Positions 51,617-59,906 of a stretch of 64,000 nt of DNA are shown here, one piece after another. The notes under the pieces were generated by a model that was not told where the DNA came from, made no database searches, and worked only from the letters and a program-made list of their open reading frames with translations. The stretch spans positions 620,001 through 684,000 of the forward strand of contig NZ_CP106753.1 in the NCBI RefSeq assembly GCF_025642115.1. Reading direction: 5' to 3'. This stretch comes from Chitiniphilus purpureus (GTDB lineage Bacteria; Pseudomonadota; Gammaproteobacteria; Burkholderiales; Chitinibacteraceae). The position numbers were made by a program, and so were the translations under genes. Position 1 is the stretch's first letter. Every line of letters begins with the position of its first letter.

Positions 51617-51642
51617 GCCGGGCGGCCGGGACGCCGCCCGGC
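51617..51642 (-). terminator. GC-rich hairpin after the DapA-like gene
   Basis: Perfect ten-base-pair stem GCCGGGCGGC/GCCGCCCGGC with a six-base loop, starting six bases past the stop. It is followed by AACGATT rather than a T run, so it is a weak or rho-assisted terminator. Confidence 0.45.
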
Positions 51643-51647
51643 GCAGG

Positions 51648-52535
51648 TCAGGCCAGATCCTGCAGCATGTGGGCCAGCTCGCCCTGTGCCATCTCACCCA
51701 GCGGCAGCAGCGGGTGACGTGGTTCACCAGCCTCGAAGCCCTGCAGGCGCAACCCGGCCTTGATGGTGGTGGGCAGCCCGCCCTTGAGGATGAACTGCAG
51801 CAGCGGGAACTGCCGGTAGAACACCCGGCGTGCCGCGTCCAGATCGCCTCTGCACACCGCCTCGTAGAGCTGCAGATTCCATTGCGGAATCAGATTGGGC
51901 GCCGCGGTGCACCAACCGGTCGCGCCGGCAGCGAATGCCGCGAGCGCCAGCGGGTTGCTGCCGTTGAAGAACGGGATCGCCCCGCCGGACAGCCGCATCA
52001 GCTGGTGCATGCGTTGGATATCGCCGGTGCTCTCCTTGACCATGGTGATGTTGTCGATCCCGCGTACCAGCCGCACGATCAGTTCGGGCGCGAGGTCGAT
52101 GCCGCTGGTGGCCGGGTTGTTGTACAGCATGATGGGAATGCCGACCGCCTGGGCGATGCGGGCGTAGTGCTGCGTGATCTCGGCCTCGCCGAGCTTCCAA
52201 TACGACACCGGCAGCACCATCACCGCATCGGCGCCGGCGCGTTCAGCGAAACGGGCGCGGCGCACCGCATTCTGCGTGGTCAGGTCGGAGATGCCGACGA
52301 TCACCGGCACGCGCCGGCCGACCGCATTGATGGCAGCCTCGGCCGCGGCATCCCATTCCGTATCGTTGAGGTAGGCGCTTTCGCCGGTGCTGCCCAGCGG
52401 TGCGATGGCGTGCACGCCGGCGGTGATCAGCCGGTCGATCAGCTGTGCCAGCGCTGCGAGGTCGACCCCGCCATGCTCGGGATGGAACGGGGTGACGGGG
52501 TAGGCGACGATGCCGTGGATCGAGGGGTGTGACAT
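51648..52535 (-). CDS. DapA-family (dihydrodipicolinate synthase-like) lyase
   Basis: 295-residue TIM-barrel class I aldolase/lyase. The substrate loop is LGSTGES, the catalytic tyrosine is in MLYNNPATSG and the Schiff-base lysine is Lys167 in ITMVKESTGD. It is adjacent to a class II aldolase and an XRE-cupin regulator rather than lysine genes, so it is probably a catabolic member (for example a sugar-acid or keto-acid lyase) rather than DapA. It lies 43 bases downstream of the aldolase in the same operon. Confidence 0.87.
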   Translation of the reverse strand: MSHPSIHGIVAYPVTPFHPEHGGVDLAALAQLIDRLITAGVHAIAPLGSTGESAYLNDTEWDAAAEAAINAVGRRVPVIVGISDLTTQNAVRRARFAERAGADAVMVLPVSYWKLGEAEITQHYARIAQAVGIPIMLYNNPATSGIDLAPELIVRLVRGIDNITMVKESTGDIQRMHQLMRLSGGAIPFFNGSNPLALAAFAAGATGWCTAAPNLIPQWNLQLYEAVCRGDLDAARRVFYRQFPLLQFILKGGLPTTIKAGLRLQGFEAGEPRHPLLPLGEMAQGELAHMLQDLA

Positions 52536-52578
52536 GATTGGCGTCCTTGGGTGTCAAAGGGGGGGGGCAGGCTATGGC

Positions 52579-53361
52579 TCAGTCGAGACAATCGCTGTGG
52601 TGGCGCAGCGCGCGGCGCGCGTAGTAGGCGAACGAGGCCTGGCTGCGCTTGGGGGTGAGGATCCAGTCGTGCGCTTCGCGGGCGAGCGCTTGCGGGATCG
52701 GACGGATCACGCCGGCCGCCATCGCCAGCAGCTGCATCTGTGCGGCGCGTTCGAACAGCAGTGCCAGCACGCAGGCCTCCTCGATGCTGCGTCCGGCGAT
52801 CAACAGCCCGTGGTGGGCGAGCAGGATGGTCCGCTTGCCGCCCAGTGCCGCAGTGATGATCTCACCCTCCTCGTTGCCCACCGGAACACCCGGCCAGTCG
52901 GCCAGGAAGGCGCAGTCGTCGAACAACGGGCACAAATCCATGTGCGAGACGGCCAGCGGGGTTTCCAGCATCGACAGCGCCGAGGTATGGCGTGGATGGG
53001 TATGGATGATGCAGGCCACGTCGGGGCGGGCCCGGTAGATCCAGCTATGGAAGCGGTTGGCCGGGTTGGGCATGCCCTCGCCGCGCACCACGGTCAGGTG
53101 TTCGTCCACTTCGACCAGGCTTGACGCCGAGATCTCGTCAAAGCCCTGTCCGAATGGCTGCGTGTAGTAGGTACCCGGCGCGTCGGCGCGCGCCGTGATC
53201 TGCCCGGCCAGACCCGAGTCGTGGCCATGCTCGAACAGGATGCGGCAGGTCAGCGCCAGCTTTTCCCGGATGGTGCGATCGTGGATGGGCAGCGCGGCCT
53301 GCATCTGCTGCTGCGCCTGCTGCATCAAGGTGTGCTTGGACGATAGGAAGGTATCGGTCAT
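52579..53361 (-). CDS. class II aldolase/adducin family protein
   Basis: 260 residues. The zinc ligands are His120 and His122 in IIHTHPRHTSAL and the third His in LLAHHGLLI. Family members are fuculose/rhamnulose-type aldolases or decarboxylases; the substrate is unknown. It is the first gene of a two-gene operon with the DapA-like lyase. The start at 53361 has GAGGAA about seven bases upstream. The probable promoter, with an embedded palindrome, lies at 53494-53521. Confidence 0.87.
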   Translation of the reverse strand: MTDTFLSSKHTLMQQAQQQMQAALPIHDRTIREKLALTCRILFEHGHDSGLAGQITARADAPGTYYTQPFGQGFDEISASSLVEVDEHLTVVRGEGMPNPANRFHSWIYRARPDVACIIHTHPRHTSALSMLETPLAVSHMDLCPLFDDCAFLADWPGVPVGNEEGEIITAALGGKRTILLAHHGLLIAGRSIEEACVLALLFERAAQMQLLAMAAGVIRPIPQALAREAHDWILTPKRSQASFAYYARRALRHHSDCLD

Positions 53362-53493
53362 TGCTGATTCCTCGTGGGGCGGGCCGCGTCGACCGGCGCG
53401 GCGGGGCGGGTTTCACCGATGAGGACGGATGCGCCGCGGCCCTGTTGATATCATCCGGGCTGGTGCTTGCGCACCGACGATGAAACAAGGTTG

Positions 53494-53521
53494 ATTGTAT
53501 GACACAAAGTGTCATTGGCAA
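53494..53521 (-). promoter_or_regulatory. sigma-70 promoter of the aldolase operon
   Basis: On the minus strand, TTGCCA (53516-53521) and TACAAT (53494-53499) are each five of six to consensus, with 16 bases between. It lies about 130 bases before the aldolase start. The spacer is almost entirely a perfect palindrome. Confidence 0.65.
53499..53515. promoter_or_regulatory. palindromic operator, likely site of the XRE-cupin regulator
   Basis: Perfect inverted repeat ATGACAC-AAA-GTGTCAT in the 190-base gap between the aldolase operon and the divergent XRE-cupin gene. It fills the -35/-10 spacer of the aldolase promoter, a position where a bound dimer would block RNA polymerase. Assignment to the adjacent regulator is an inference. 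Confidence 0.6.
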
Positions 53522-53551
53522 TGCCCTCCGTGCCCCCTGTGAAGCCGCCTG

Positions 53552-54115
53552 ATGACCATCCGCTTGAAATTATTGAGAAAACAGTCGCGCCTGACGCTCG
53601 AAGCGCTGGCCGAGCAGACCGGGTTGACCAAGAGCTACCTGTCCAAGGTCGAGCGCGGGTTGAGTGCACCGTCGATTGCGGTGGCGTTGAAACTGGCGCG
53701 TGCGTTGCGTGTCGACGTGGCGCAGCTCTTCGACGAGGACGCGCAGGCGGCGCCGATCACTGTGGTGCGCGCTGCCGAGCGCACGTCGGTCCGCGTGGCC
53801 GGCCAGCCCGGCAAGGCGGTGTACGAAGGCATCGCCACCCAGGTGGCACACAAGCGATTGCTGCCGTTCATGATGTATCCGCCGACCGATCTGACCACCT
53901 CGGCGTTCAAGGAGCATCCGGGGGAGGAGTTGCTGTTCGTGCACCAGGGCCGGGTGGAGGTGGTGTTTCCGGACCGCAGCATCGAGCTCGCCGTGGGCGA
54001 CGTCATCCACTTCAATGCCCAGATCCCCCACCGCATCCGGTCACTGGGCGACGAGGCGGCGCAGGTGTTGATCGTGGTGCATGACGAGGCGCCGCAGGCG
54101 GACGCGGACGGCTAG
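53552..54115 (+). CDS. XRE-family transcriptional regulator with C-terminal cupin domain
   Basis: 187 residues. The N-terminal helix-turn-helix is LTLEALAEQTGLTKSYLSKV followed by ERGLSAPSIAVALKLARAL. From about residue 100 a cupin barrel has EHPGEELLFVHQGRVEV and GDVIHFNAQIPHRI. This class senses small metabolites in the barrel and often represses an adjacent catabolic operon. It is divergent from the aldolase/DapA-like pair, with a perfect palindrome between them. ATG 53552 is used; no strong ribosome binding site precedes it. Confidence 0.9.
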   Translation: MTIRLKLLRKQSRLTLEALAEQTGLTKSYLSKVERGLSAPSIAVALKLARALRVDVAQLFDEDAQAAPITVVRAAERTSVRVAGQPGKAVYEGIATQVAHKRLLPFMMYPPTDLTTSAFKEHPGEELLFVHQGRVEVVFPDRSIELAVGDVIHFNAQIPHRIRSLGDEAAQVLIVVHDEAPQADADG

Positions 54116-54142
54116 CGCCTGTTCAACGCCCGTTCCATCTGC

Positions 54143-54189
54143 CGGCATATCTGTATGCCGCGCCCGGCCATGCGTATTGCGCATGGCCG
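54143..54189. other. two tandem hairpins after the XRE-cupin gene
   Basis: CGGCATA/TATGCCG with a four-base loop (54143-54160), then CGGCCATGCG/CGCATGGCCG with a five-base loop (54165-54189). Both stems are perfect. They lie 28 bases after the XRE-cupin stop and lack T tracts. They could stabilise mRNA ends, act as a rho-related terminator, or be a bidirectional barrier. Confidence 0.45.
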
Positions 54190-54329
54190 TCATGCCCGCC
54201 GAGCCGTCTGAATGCCCGGTCTTTGCACCGATACTGTCGATGTGGCGCCAGCGTACCTGTGCCGCCCGGGCGCCGGCCCGGCACCGGAACCACAGGCCGA
54301 TCGGGCGGCCACGCGATGGAGGACGGATG

Positions 54330-55019
54330 ATGCAGCGGTGGCGCAGGGCAGCAGCACTGCTATGGGCGGCCAGCATGGCCGCAATGGCGCAGGACGTGAC
54401 GCTGAAGGCCGAGGACGGCCTGGCGCTGCAGGGCGAATGGCATCCCAGTGACGCTGGCGGCGGGCGGGCGGTGCTGTTGTTGCACATGACGGTGGCCGAA
54501 GGCCGCAAGACCTGGGCACCGCTGCTGCCCCAGCTCAGGGAGGCGGGCTTTTCCGTGCTGGCGGTGGATCTGCGCGGCTTCGGCGCCACCGGCGGCACGG
54601 CCGACTGGGACGTGGCACCGCACGATGTCGCGGCCTGGATCGCCTGGTTGAAGACGCAATCGGGCATCAAGCCTGGCAGCATCGCCCTGGTCGGTGCGAG
54701 CGCCGGGGCCAACTTGGCGTTGCAGGCCTGTGCGCAGTCGCGGCAGTGCCCCACGGTGGTGGCGCTGTCGCCGGCCAGCAACGCGCTGTTCAACGCCGGG
54801 ATGATGAAGCAGTTCGCCGGCCGCTCGGTCGCGCTGTACGCCGGCCGCTACGACCGCAATCCCAACGCCGCGGTGCGCGGCTTCCTGAAGGACGATGCGG
54901 GCGAGGTGATGGTGCGGATCCTGGATTCGGCCGGACATGGCACCGACCTGCTCGGCGGGGGCACGCCCTTTGTCGGCGGCGAGATCCGCGCCTGGCTCGA
55001 ACGCCAGCTGCCGCGCTGA
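54330..55019 (+). CDS. secreted or periplasmic alpha/beta hydrolase
   Basis: 229 residues. N-terminal signal peptide about 1-20 (MQRWRRAAALLWAASMAAMA). The nucleophile elbow is VGASAGAN (Ser124), the strand before it is ALV, and the catalytic His lies in DSAGHGTDLL. Resembles dienelactone-hydrolase-like or acetyl-esterase family members; the substrate is unknown. The start is ATG 54330 (GGAGG seven bases upstream), or the adjacent ATG 54327. Confidence 0.82.
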   Translation: MQRWRRAAALLWAASMAAMAQDVTLKAEDGLALQGEWHPSDAGGGRAVLLLHMTVAEGRKTWAPLLPQLREAGFSVLAVDLRGFGATGGTADWDVAPHDVAAWIAWLKTQSGIKPGSIALVGASAGANLALQACAQSRQCPTVVALSPASNALFNAGMMKQFAGRSVALYAGRYDRNPNAAVRGFLKDDAGEVMVRILDSAGHGTDLLGGGTPFVGGEIRAWLERQLPR

Positions 55020-55075
55020 CCGCCCCTGTGCGACATGGCATGGAGCGGGGACATGCCGCTGCAGTCCTGTGCGGC

Positions 55076-56137
55076 TCAGCCCTGGCGGCGCGTTTCCAGG
55101 CTGCGCATCCGTTCGGCCAATGCCTTGTGCCGCAATTGCGCCACCTGCGGTTGTGCTGCGGCCTCGGCCATGGTTTCGGCCAGCTCGAAATGCTTTTGCC
55201 AGTGCACGAACTCGCGATCGGTGCGGCCCATCGCGGCATTGACGCGCGCCAGCCCGGCATGCGTCTGGATCTGCAGATACAGACTGGGCGCATCGGCCAC
55301 ACTGGTCAGGTAATAATGGGCTGCGTGCAGCTGGCCCATGTCCAGGCAGGTTTCGCCCAACTCGATCAGATTGACCGTCTTGCCCCAGCGGTTGCTGGTG
55401 CTGGCGTTGAGCGCCAGCGAGCGTTCGAGGTGATACAACGCCTGGGCCAGCTCGCCTTGCCGCCGGCAGATATGGCCCCGGTAGTAGTACAGCTCGTGCT
55501 CGTAGTGGCAGTAGCCCATCCGCCCCAGCAGCGCTTCGGCGTGCGTCAGCTCCGCCAGCGCGGCAGGCAGGTCGTCGCGGCGGATCGCATCGGCCGCGAG
55601 GTTGATATGAAGCCCGAACGCCACGTCCAGACGCGAGATCTGCGGCAGGTATTCGCGCGCCTTGTTCAGCATCACCGTGGTGGTGGCGCGGTCGTCGTAC
55701 ATGAAGAACACCTTGCCAAGGCCCACATAGGCGCGCAGCACCGCCAGCGCGTCGTGGCGCTCGAAGCCGTGCTCCAGGCTCCGGAGCCACAGGTCGGCCG
55801 CCACCTCGTAGTGCTCCTGGTCGTAGGCGATGCCGGCCTTCAGATCGAGCGTGTCGAACCACAGCGGCCACAGCGAGAACGCCTCGGCCAGCGCCAGCGC
55901 CAGCGCGGCGGCCGCCTCGGCCTCGGGCATGGCGTTGGCGGCGCTGTGCGCGGCGGCTTCGATATGACAGGCGAGCGCCTGCCCCGCCTGGTATTCGATC
56001 GACTCAGCCAGCTGACGGCCCTGTGCCGCCAGCGCCAGCGCCTTGCCGGGCTTGATGTTGGCCAGCGTCTGCGCGACCGTGAGCGTCTGCTCGATCTCGG
56101 AGCGCAGATCGTGGGCGCGCGGCTGGCCGGCTTTCAT
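55076..56137 (-). CDS. tetratricopeptide-repeat protein
   Basis: 353 residues, nearly all alpha-helical. Repeats of about 34-40 residues are visible, for example ALAVLRAYVGLGKVFFMYDD and ALYHLERSLALNASTSNRWG, typical of TPR-like solenoids that mediate protein contacts. There is no signal peptide, enzyme domain or membrane segment. In related bacteria similar TPR regions can precede GGDEF or HTH domains; none is present here. It starts five bases after yfhL, so it is probably co-transcribed. Confidence 0.78.
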   Translation of the reverse strand: MKAGQPRAHDLRSEIEQTLTVAQTLANIKPGKALALAAQGRQLAESIEYQAGQALACHIEAAAHSAANAMPEAEAAAALALALAEAFSLWPLWFDTLDLKAGIAYDQEHYEVAADLWLRSLEHGFERHDALAVLRAYVGLGKVFFMYDDRATTTVMLNKAREYLPQISRLDVAFGLHINLAADAIRRDDLPAALAELTHAEALLGRMGYCHYEHELYYYRGHICRRQGELAQALYHLERSLALNASTSNRWGKTVNLIELGETCLDMGQLHAAHYYLTSVADAPSLYLQIQTHAGLARVNAAMGRTDREFVHWQKHFELAETMAEAAAQPQVAQLRHKALAERMRSLETRRQG

Positions 56138-56142
56138 TCAGA

Positions 56143-56397
<255 letters not shown>

Positions 56398-56505
56398 TTA
56401 CGTCCTCGGGAAAACGGATAAAAGTCGAATAAAAACATGGCCATAGGCCGAAGGCGCGATTCTCGCACTTTCGGCGCGCGTGAACAACGTCGATTGCTGC
56501 GGCGA

Positions 56506-57054
56506 TCAGGAAACGGGGCGCAGCAAGGCGTAGTGCACCGTGCCGGCCTGGCCCTGGCGCAGGGTCTGCCAACCGGTCAGGTCCGGCCAGCGTGCGCATT
56601 CGGCATACACCTGCCCGCCGTCGCGCAGCCGCGCCGGCAGCAGCGGCAGCACCCGGGCCAGCAGATCGGAGCCGAACGGCGGGTCGAGAAAGACCACGTC
56701 GAACCGGTCGGCACAGCGGGCAAGCCACCCGAGCGCCTCGGCCTGGACCAGCTCGATCCGCTCGGCGCCGAGCAGATGACGGTTGGCCGCCAGGGCGGCA
56801 TGCACCGGCCGGGCCTGCTCCACCATCACCACCCGCGCCGCATTGCGGCTGGCCGCCTCGAAGCCGAGCGCGCCGCTGCCGGCGAAGAGATCCAGGCAAT
56901 GTCGGCCGGTCAGGTCCTGTCCCAGCCAGTTGAACAGCGTTTCGCGCACCCGGTCCGGCGTGGGGCGCAGATCCTGTGCGTCCGGAAAGCGCAGCACCCG
57001 CCGCCGATACTCGCCGCCGACGATGCGCAACTGGTTGCGCGGCGCCCGGTTCAC
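56506..57054 (-). CDS. rsmD: 16S rRNA (guanine(966)-N(2))-methyltransferase RsmD
   Basis: Methylates G966 of 16S rRNA. 182 residues. The start NQLRIVGGEYRRRVLRFPD and RPTPDRVRETLFNWL are the family N-terminus. The SAM site is DLFAGSGALGFEAASR and the catalytic N6/N2 motif is VFLDPPF. It starts with GTG at 57054, sharing GTGA with the stop of the upstream M16 gene, which fixes the start. Co-transcribed with the two M16 peptidase genes, a common arrangement near ftsY. Confidence 0.95.
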   Translation of the reverse strand: MNRAPRNQLRIVGGEYRRRVLRFPDAQDLRPTPDRVRETLFNWLGQDLTGRHCLDLFAGSGALGFEAASRNAARVVMVEQARPVHAALAANRHLLGAERIELVQAEALGWLARCADRFDVVFLDPPFGSDLLARVLPLLPARLRDGGQVYAECARWPDLTGWQTLRQGQAGTVHYALLRPVS

Positions 57055-58397
57055 TGCGCTTCCTTGGCTGCGGGGGCCGGACCTTCGATGGCGACGCGGA
57101 ACCCCTCCGGGTCGACATGGCGCTGCCAAGCCGCCTTGATCTGTGCGGCGTCAAGTTGGGCGATCCGCGCTGCGAAGCGGTCGTAGTAGTCCAGCGGCAG
57201 CTTGTAATAGCCCAGGTTGGAGACCAGCGAAAGCAACGCTTCGTTGGTGTTGCCCCAGTAGTTCATGCTGCGCAGGTAGCGGTCGCGTGCCTCGGTGACT
57301 TCCGCCTCGGACGGCCCTTCGCGGGTGAAGCGTGTGATCTGCTCGCGCAACAGCGCCAACGCCGCGTCCGCCTGCTCGTTGCGGGTGGTGAGGGTGACGC
57401 TCAACAGGCTGACGTTGCGCTGGATGTCGAGTGCGCTGCTCACGTTGTAGGTGAGCCCGCGCTGCTCGCGCAGTTCGCGCATCAGCCGCGACTGGAAGCC
57501 GGCGCTGCCCAGCATGTAGTTGCCCAGCACCACCGCGGCCATGTCGTCGTCGTGCCGGTCCAGGGCCAGCAACTGTGCCAGCTCGATGGTGCTCTGGTTC
57601 TTCTGCCGCACGATGCGTGCCGCCTCGCCGGCCTGGGCCTTGGGCATCGTCGGTTCGGGCAACGGCGCGGCGGCCTCGCCCTTGGGCAGGAAGCGCGTGA
57701 GCGCCTCGGCCATCGCCTCGGCCTGGGCGCGGTTGAGATCGCCGACGAAGGTGAGGGTGACGTTGCCGGGCACGTAGTAGCGGCGATAGAACGCCCGCGT
57801 GTCCGAATTGCCGATGTCCTTGACGTTGTCGGGGGTCATCCGGTCGACCCGCGCCAGCGGATGGGTGCCAAACAGCTGCAGCGCCAGATTGCGGCTGACC
57901 GTCGATTGCTCGGGCTTGGCGCTGAGCTGCCCGGCCAGCCAGTCGCGCCGCACCTTGAAGGAGTCAAAGGGATAGCGCGGCTCGGAGAGCTGCCTGGCCA
58001 ATGTGTCCACCAGGGTGCGCGGGCTGCCCTGGGTGCTGACCATGCGGTATTCGATGCTGGCACGGTCGCGGCGCAGCTCGACGCCGTACTGGTTGCCGCT
58101 GTCGGTCAGCAACTGGTACGGCGAGCGCCATTCGTACGGCTGCAGGTCCTTGTCCATCAAGCCGTACAGCGCCAGGCTGGCCAGCCCCGGCTGCTCCGGC
58201 GGCGAGCGGCTGGCGCCGGCATCGAGGTCGATCTTCAGGTCGATCACCGGCAATTCGTGACGCTCGACCAGATAGACCGGTACGCCGTTCGGGGTCTGCC
58301 AGTGCTGGACCGGCGGGATCAGGCCGGCCTGCGCGGCCGCGCCGGACAGCAACAGCAATGCGGCGGCCCAGGCCTTGCCGCAGCGTTCAATGGCCAT
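57051..58397 (-). CDS. M16 family peptidase subunit, catalytically inactive partner
   Basis: 448 residues with a signal peptide (about 1-24) and two M16 half-domains. The zinc motif HxxEH is replaced: the equivalent segment reads QPGLASLALYGLMD, so this subunit cannot hydrolyse. The C-terminal half keeps the RY-type segment LMRELREQRGLTYNVSSAL that helps the partner's active site. It forms a heterodimer with the catalytic subunit encoded just upstream, as in bacterial M16B pairs (family knowledge). It overlaps that gene by 11 bases. Confidence 0.88.
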   Translation of the reverse strand: MAIERCGKAWAAALLLLSGAAAQAGLIPPVQHWQTPNGVPVYLVERHELPVIDLKIDLDAGASRSPPEQPGLASLALYGLMDKDLQPYEWRSPYQLLTDSGNQYGVELRRDRASIEYRMVSTQGSPRTLVDTLARQLSEPRYPFDSFKVRRDWLAGQLSAKPEQSTVSRNLALQLFGTHPLARVDRMTPDNVKDIGNSDTRAFYRRYYVPGNVTLTFVGDLNRAQAEAMAEALTRFLPKGEAAAPLPEPTMPKAQAGEAARIVRQKNQSTIELAQLLALDRHDDDMAAVVLGNYMLGSAGFQSRLMRELREQRGLTYNVSSALDIQRNVSLLSVTLTTRNEQADAALALLREQITRFTREGPSEAEVTEARDRYLRSMNYWGNTNEALLSLVSNLGYYKLPLDYYDRFAARIAQLDAAQIKAAWQRHVDPEGFRVAIEGPAPAAKEAQ

Positions 58398-59808
58398 GCA
58401 CCACTCCGCTTGTGCCGGCCTGTACCTGGTCCAGTGGCAACGCTTCGAGCACGCCCACCACGCGGCGCTCGTTGCCCAGGTAGCGCTTGACCACCCGTTC
58501 CAGGTCCTGCAGCGTCACCTGCTGCATCCGGCCCAGGTGGTCGGCGTACTGGCGCGGCGTCATGCCGTACAGGGCCAGCAGGCCCAGCTCGCGTGCCCGG
58601 TTGGACAGGGCGTCGTACGAGAAATAGTTGCGTGCCAGCATGCGCTGCTGTGCGCGTTCCAGCATCTCGCGGTACAGCCCGGCGCCGTGCAGCAGGCTGA
58701 TCTGGTTGTCCATCGCCGCCTCCAGCTCGGAGAGCGAGGCCGAATCGGCCGGGGTGGCGCTGAAGACGAAGCTGGGTTCGGTGCGGCTCGGGAAGTCGAA
58801 GCTGGCGTACAGGCTGTCGCTGGCGAGCGCAAGCCGGCGTTCCTGGTAATCGTTGGCCAGCATTTCGGCAAGCACGTCCAGCGCAGCCAGATCGCCGGGC
58901 GGCATGTCCGGCGACAGGCGCCACTGGAAGGTGATCAGGCTGGAGGCCGACGGCTTCTTGAGTGCGAGCCGCTGCTGCTTGAGGGCCGTCGCCTGCCCGG
59001 CCGCCGCGCGCTCGGGCAGCGCCCGCTTGGCGATGCCACCGAAATGGTGCTCGATCAGCGTACGTGCCTTGGCCGGATCGAAATCGCCGGCCAGCACCAG
59101 GATCGCATTGTTGGGGGCGTACCATTGACCGTACCAGTCACGCAGGTCCGCCACCTTCATGCGCTGCAGGTCCTGCATATGGCCAACCACTGGATTGCGC
59201 ATTGCCGAATCGGCGTAGACCATGCCCTGCATCTGCTCGCTGAACGCACGGAACGCATTGTTCTCGGTGCTCAGCCGGCGTTCTTCCTTGACCACTTCGA
59301 TCTCGGTGGCAAAAAGCGTTTCCGACAGCGTGAGGTTCTGCATCCGGTCTGCTTCCAGCTGCAGCGCGGTTTCGAGGTCGGATGACGGCAGCGTCACGAA
59401 ATAGTAGGTGTAGTCGCGCGTGGTGAAGGCGTTGTTCTGCCCGCCCAGGCGTCCCACGCGCGCGTGGTATTCGCCGGCCGGCACATTGGGAGTGCCGCGG
59501 AACATCATGTGCTCCAGCGCGTGCGAGATCCCGGTGAGACCGGCCGGCTCGTCGACGGCCCCGATGCGGTACCACAGTTGCAGCTCGATCACCGGCGCGC
59601 GGTGGTCCTCGTGCAGCACCACCGTCATCCCGTTTTCAAGCTGGACCACGGTGCTTGCCAGCAGTGGATGTGGCAGCGCAGCCGCTGCCGGCTGTTCATT
59701 CTTGGATTTCAATCCAGCTATTTCGGTGGCGGCGCGTGCGGGCAGGCACAGCGCAAGCAGCAGGCCTGCACAGCCGCAGGCGAGCGATAGGCGGAACGGA
59801 AAGGACAT
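58387..59808 (-). CDS. M16 family zinc peptidase, catalytic subunit
   Basis: 473 residues with a signal peptide (about 1-27), so it is periplasmic. The inverted zinc motif HALEHMMFRG has His96, Glu99 and His100 intact. It likely degrades short peptides in the periplasm together with the inactive partner encoded next. First gene of an M16-M16-rsmD operon divergent from ftsY. Confidence 0.92.
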   Translation of the reverse strand: MSFPFRLSLACGCAGLLLALCLPARAATEIAGLKSKNEQPAAAALPHPLLASTVVQLENGMTVVLHEDHRAPVIELQLWYRIGAVDEPAGLTGISHALEHMMFRGTPNVPAGEYHARVGRLGGQNNAFTTRDYTYYFVTLPSSDLETALQLEADRMQNLTLSETLFATEIEVVKEERRLSTENNAFRAFSEQMQGMVYADSAMRNPVVGHMQDLQRMKVADLRDWYGQWYAPNNAILVLAGDFDPAKARTLIEHHFGGIAKRALPERAAAGQATALKQQRLALKKPSASSLITFQWRLSPDMPPGDLAALDVLAEMLANDYQERRLALASDSLYASFDFPSRTEPSFVFSATPADSASLSELEAAMDNQISLLHGAGLYREMLERAQQRMLARNYFSYDALSNRARELGLLALYGMTPRQYADHLGRMQQVTLQDLERVVKRYLGNERRVVGVLEALPLDQVQAGTSGVVHGH

Positions 59809-59838
59809 CGGGGCAGGTGGGCGGTGGGGGCAACGAAG

Positions 59839-59852
59839 GTTAGAATTCTAAC
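59839..59852. promoter_or_regulatory. perfect palindrome with a -10-like hexamer on both strands
   Basis: GTTAGAATTCTAAC lies midway between the divergent M16 operon and ftsY. Each strand reads TAGAAT, close to the -10 consensus, so it could serve as overlapping divergent -10 boxes, or as an operator. The start-codon distances are 31 bases (M16) and 54 bases (ftsY). Confidence 0.45.
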
Positions 59853-59906
59853 AACTTGCCGGGGCACTCCCGCTACTCCAAGCGCTGAAAGGAAAGATAT
59901 CCAGAT

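Larger units (their letters stand above)
51180..51647. other. intergenic region upstream of the polyene operon
   Basis: No supported gene. It carries the likely operon promoter (51363-51392) and, at its right end, a hairpin after the DapA-like gene. The segment near 51360-51410 is more AT-rich than its surroundings. Confidence 0.45.

Noticed and set aside
51648..52535. Annotation as biosynthetic DapA
   Set aside because: The gene is coupled to a class II aldolase and a cupin-type regulator, not to lysine or cell-wall genes, so only family membership is claimed.
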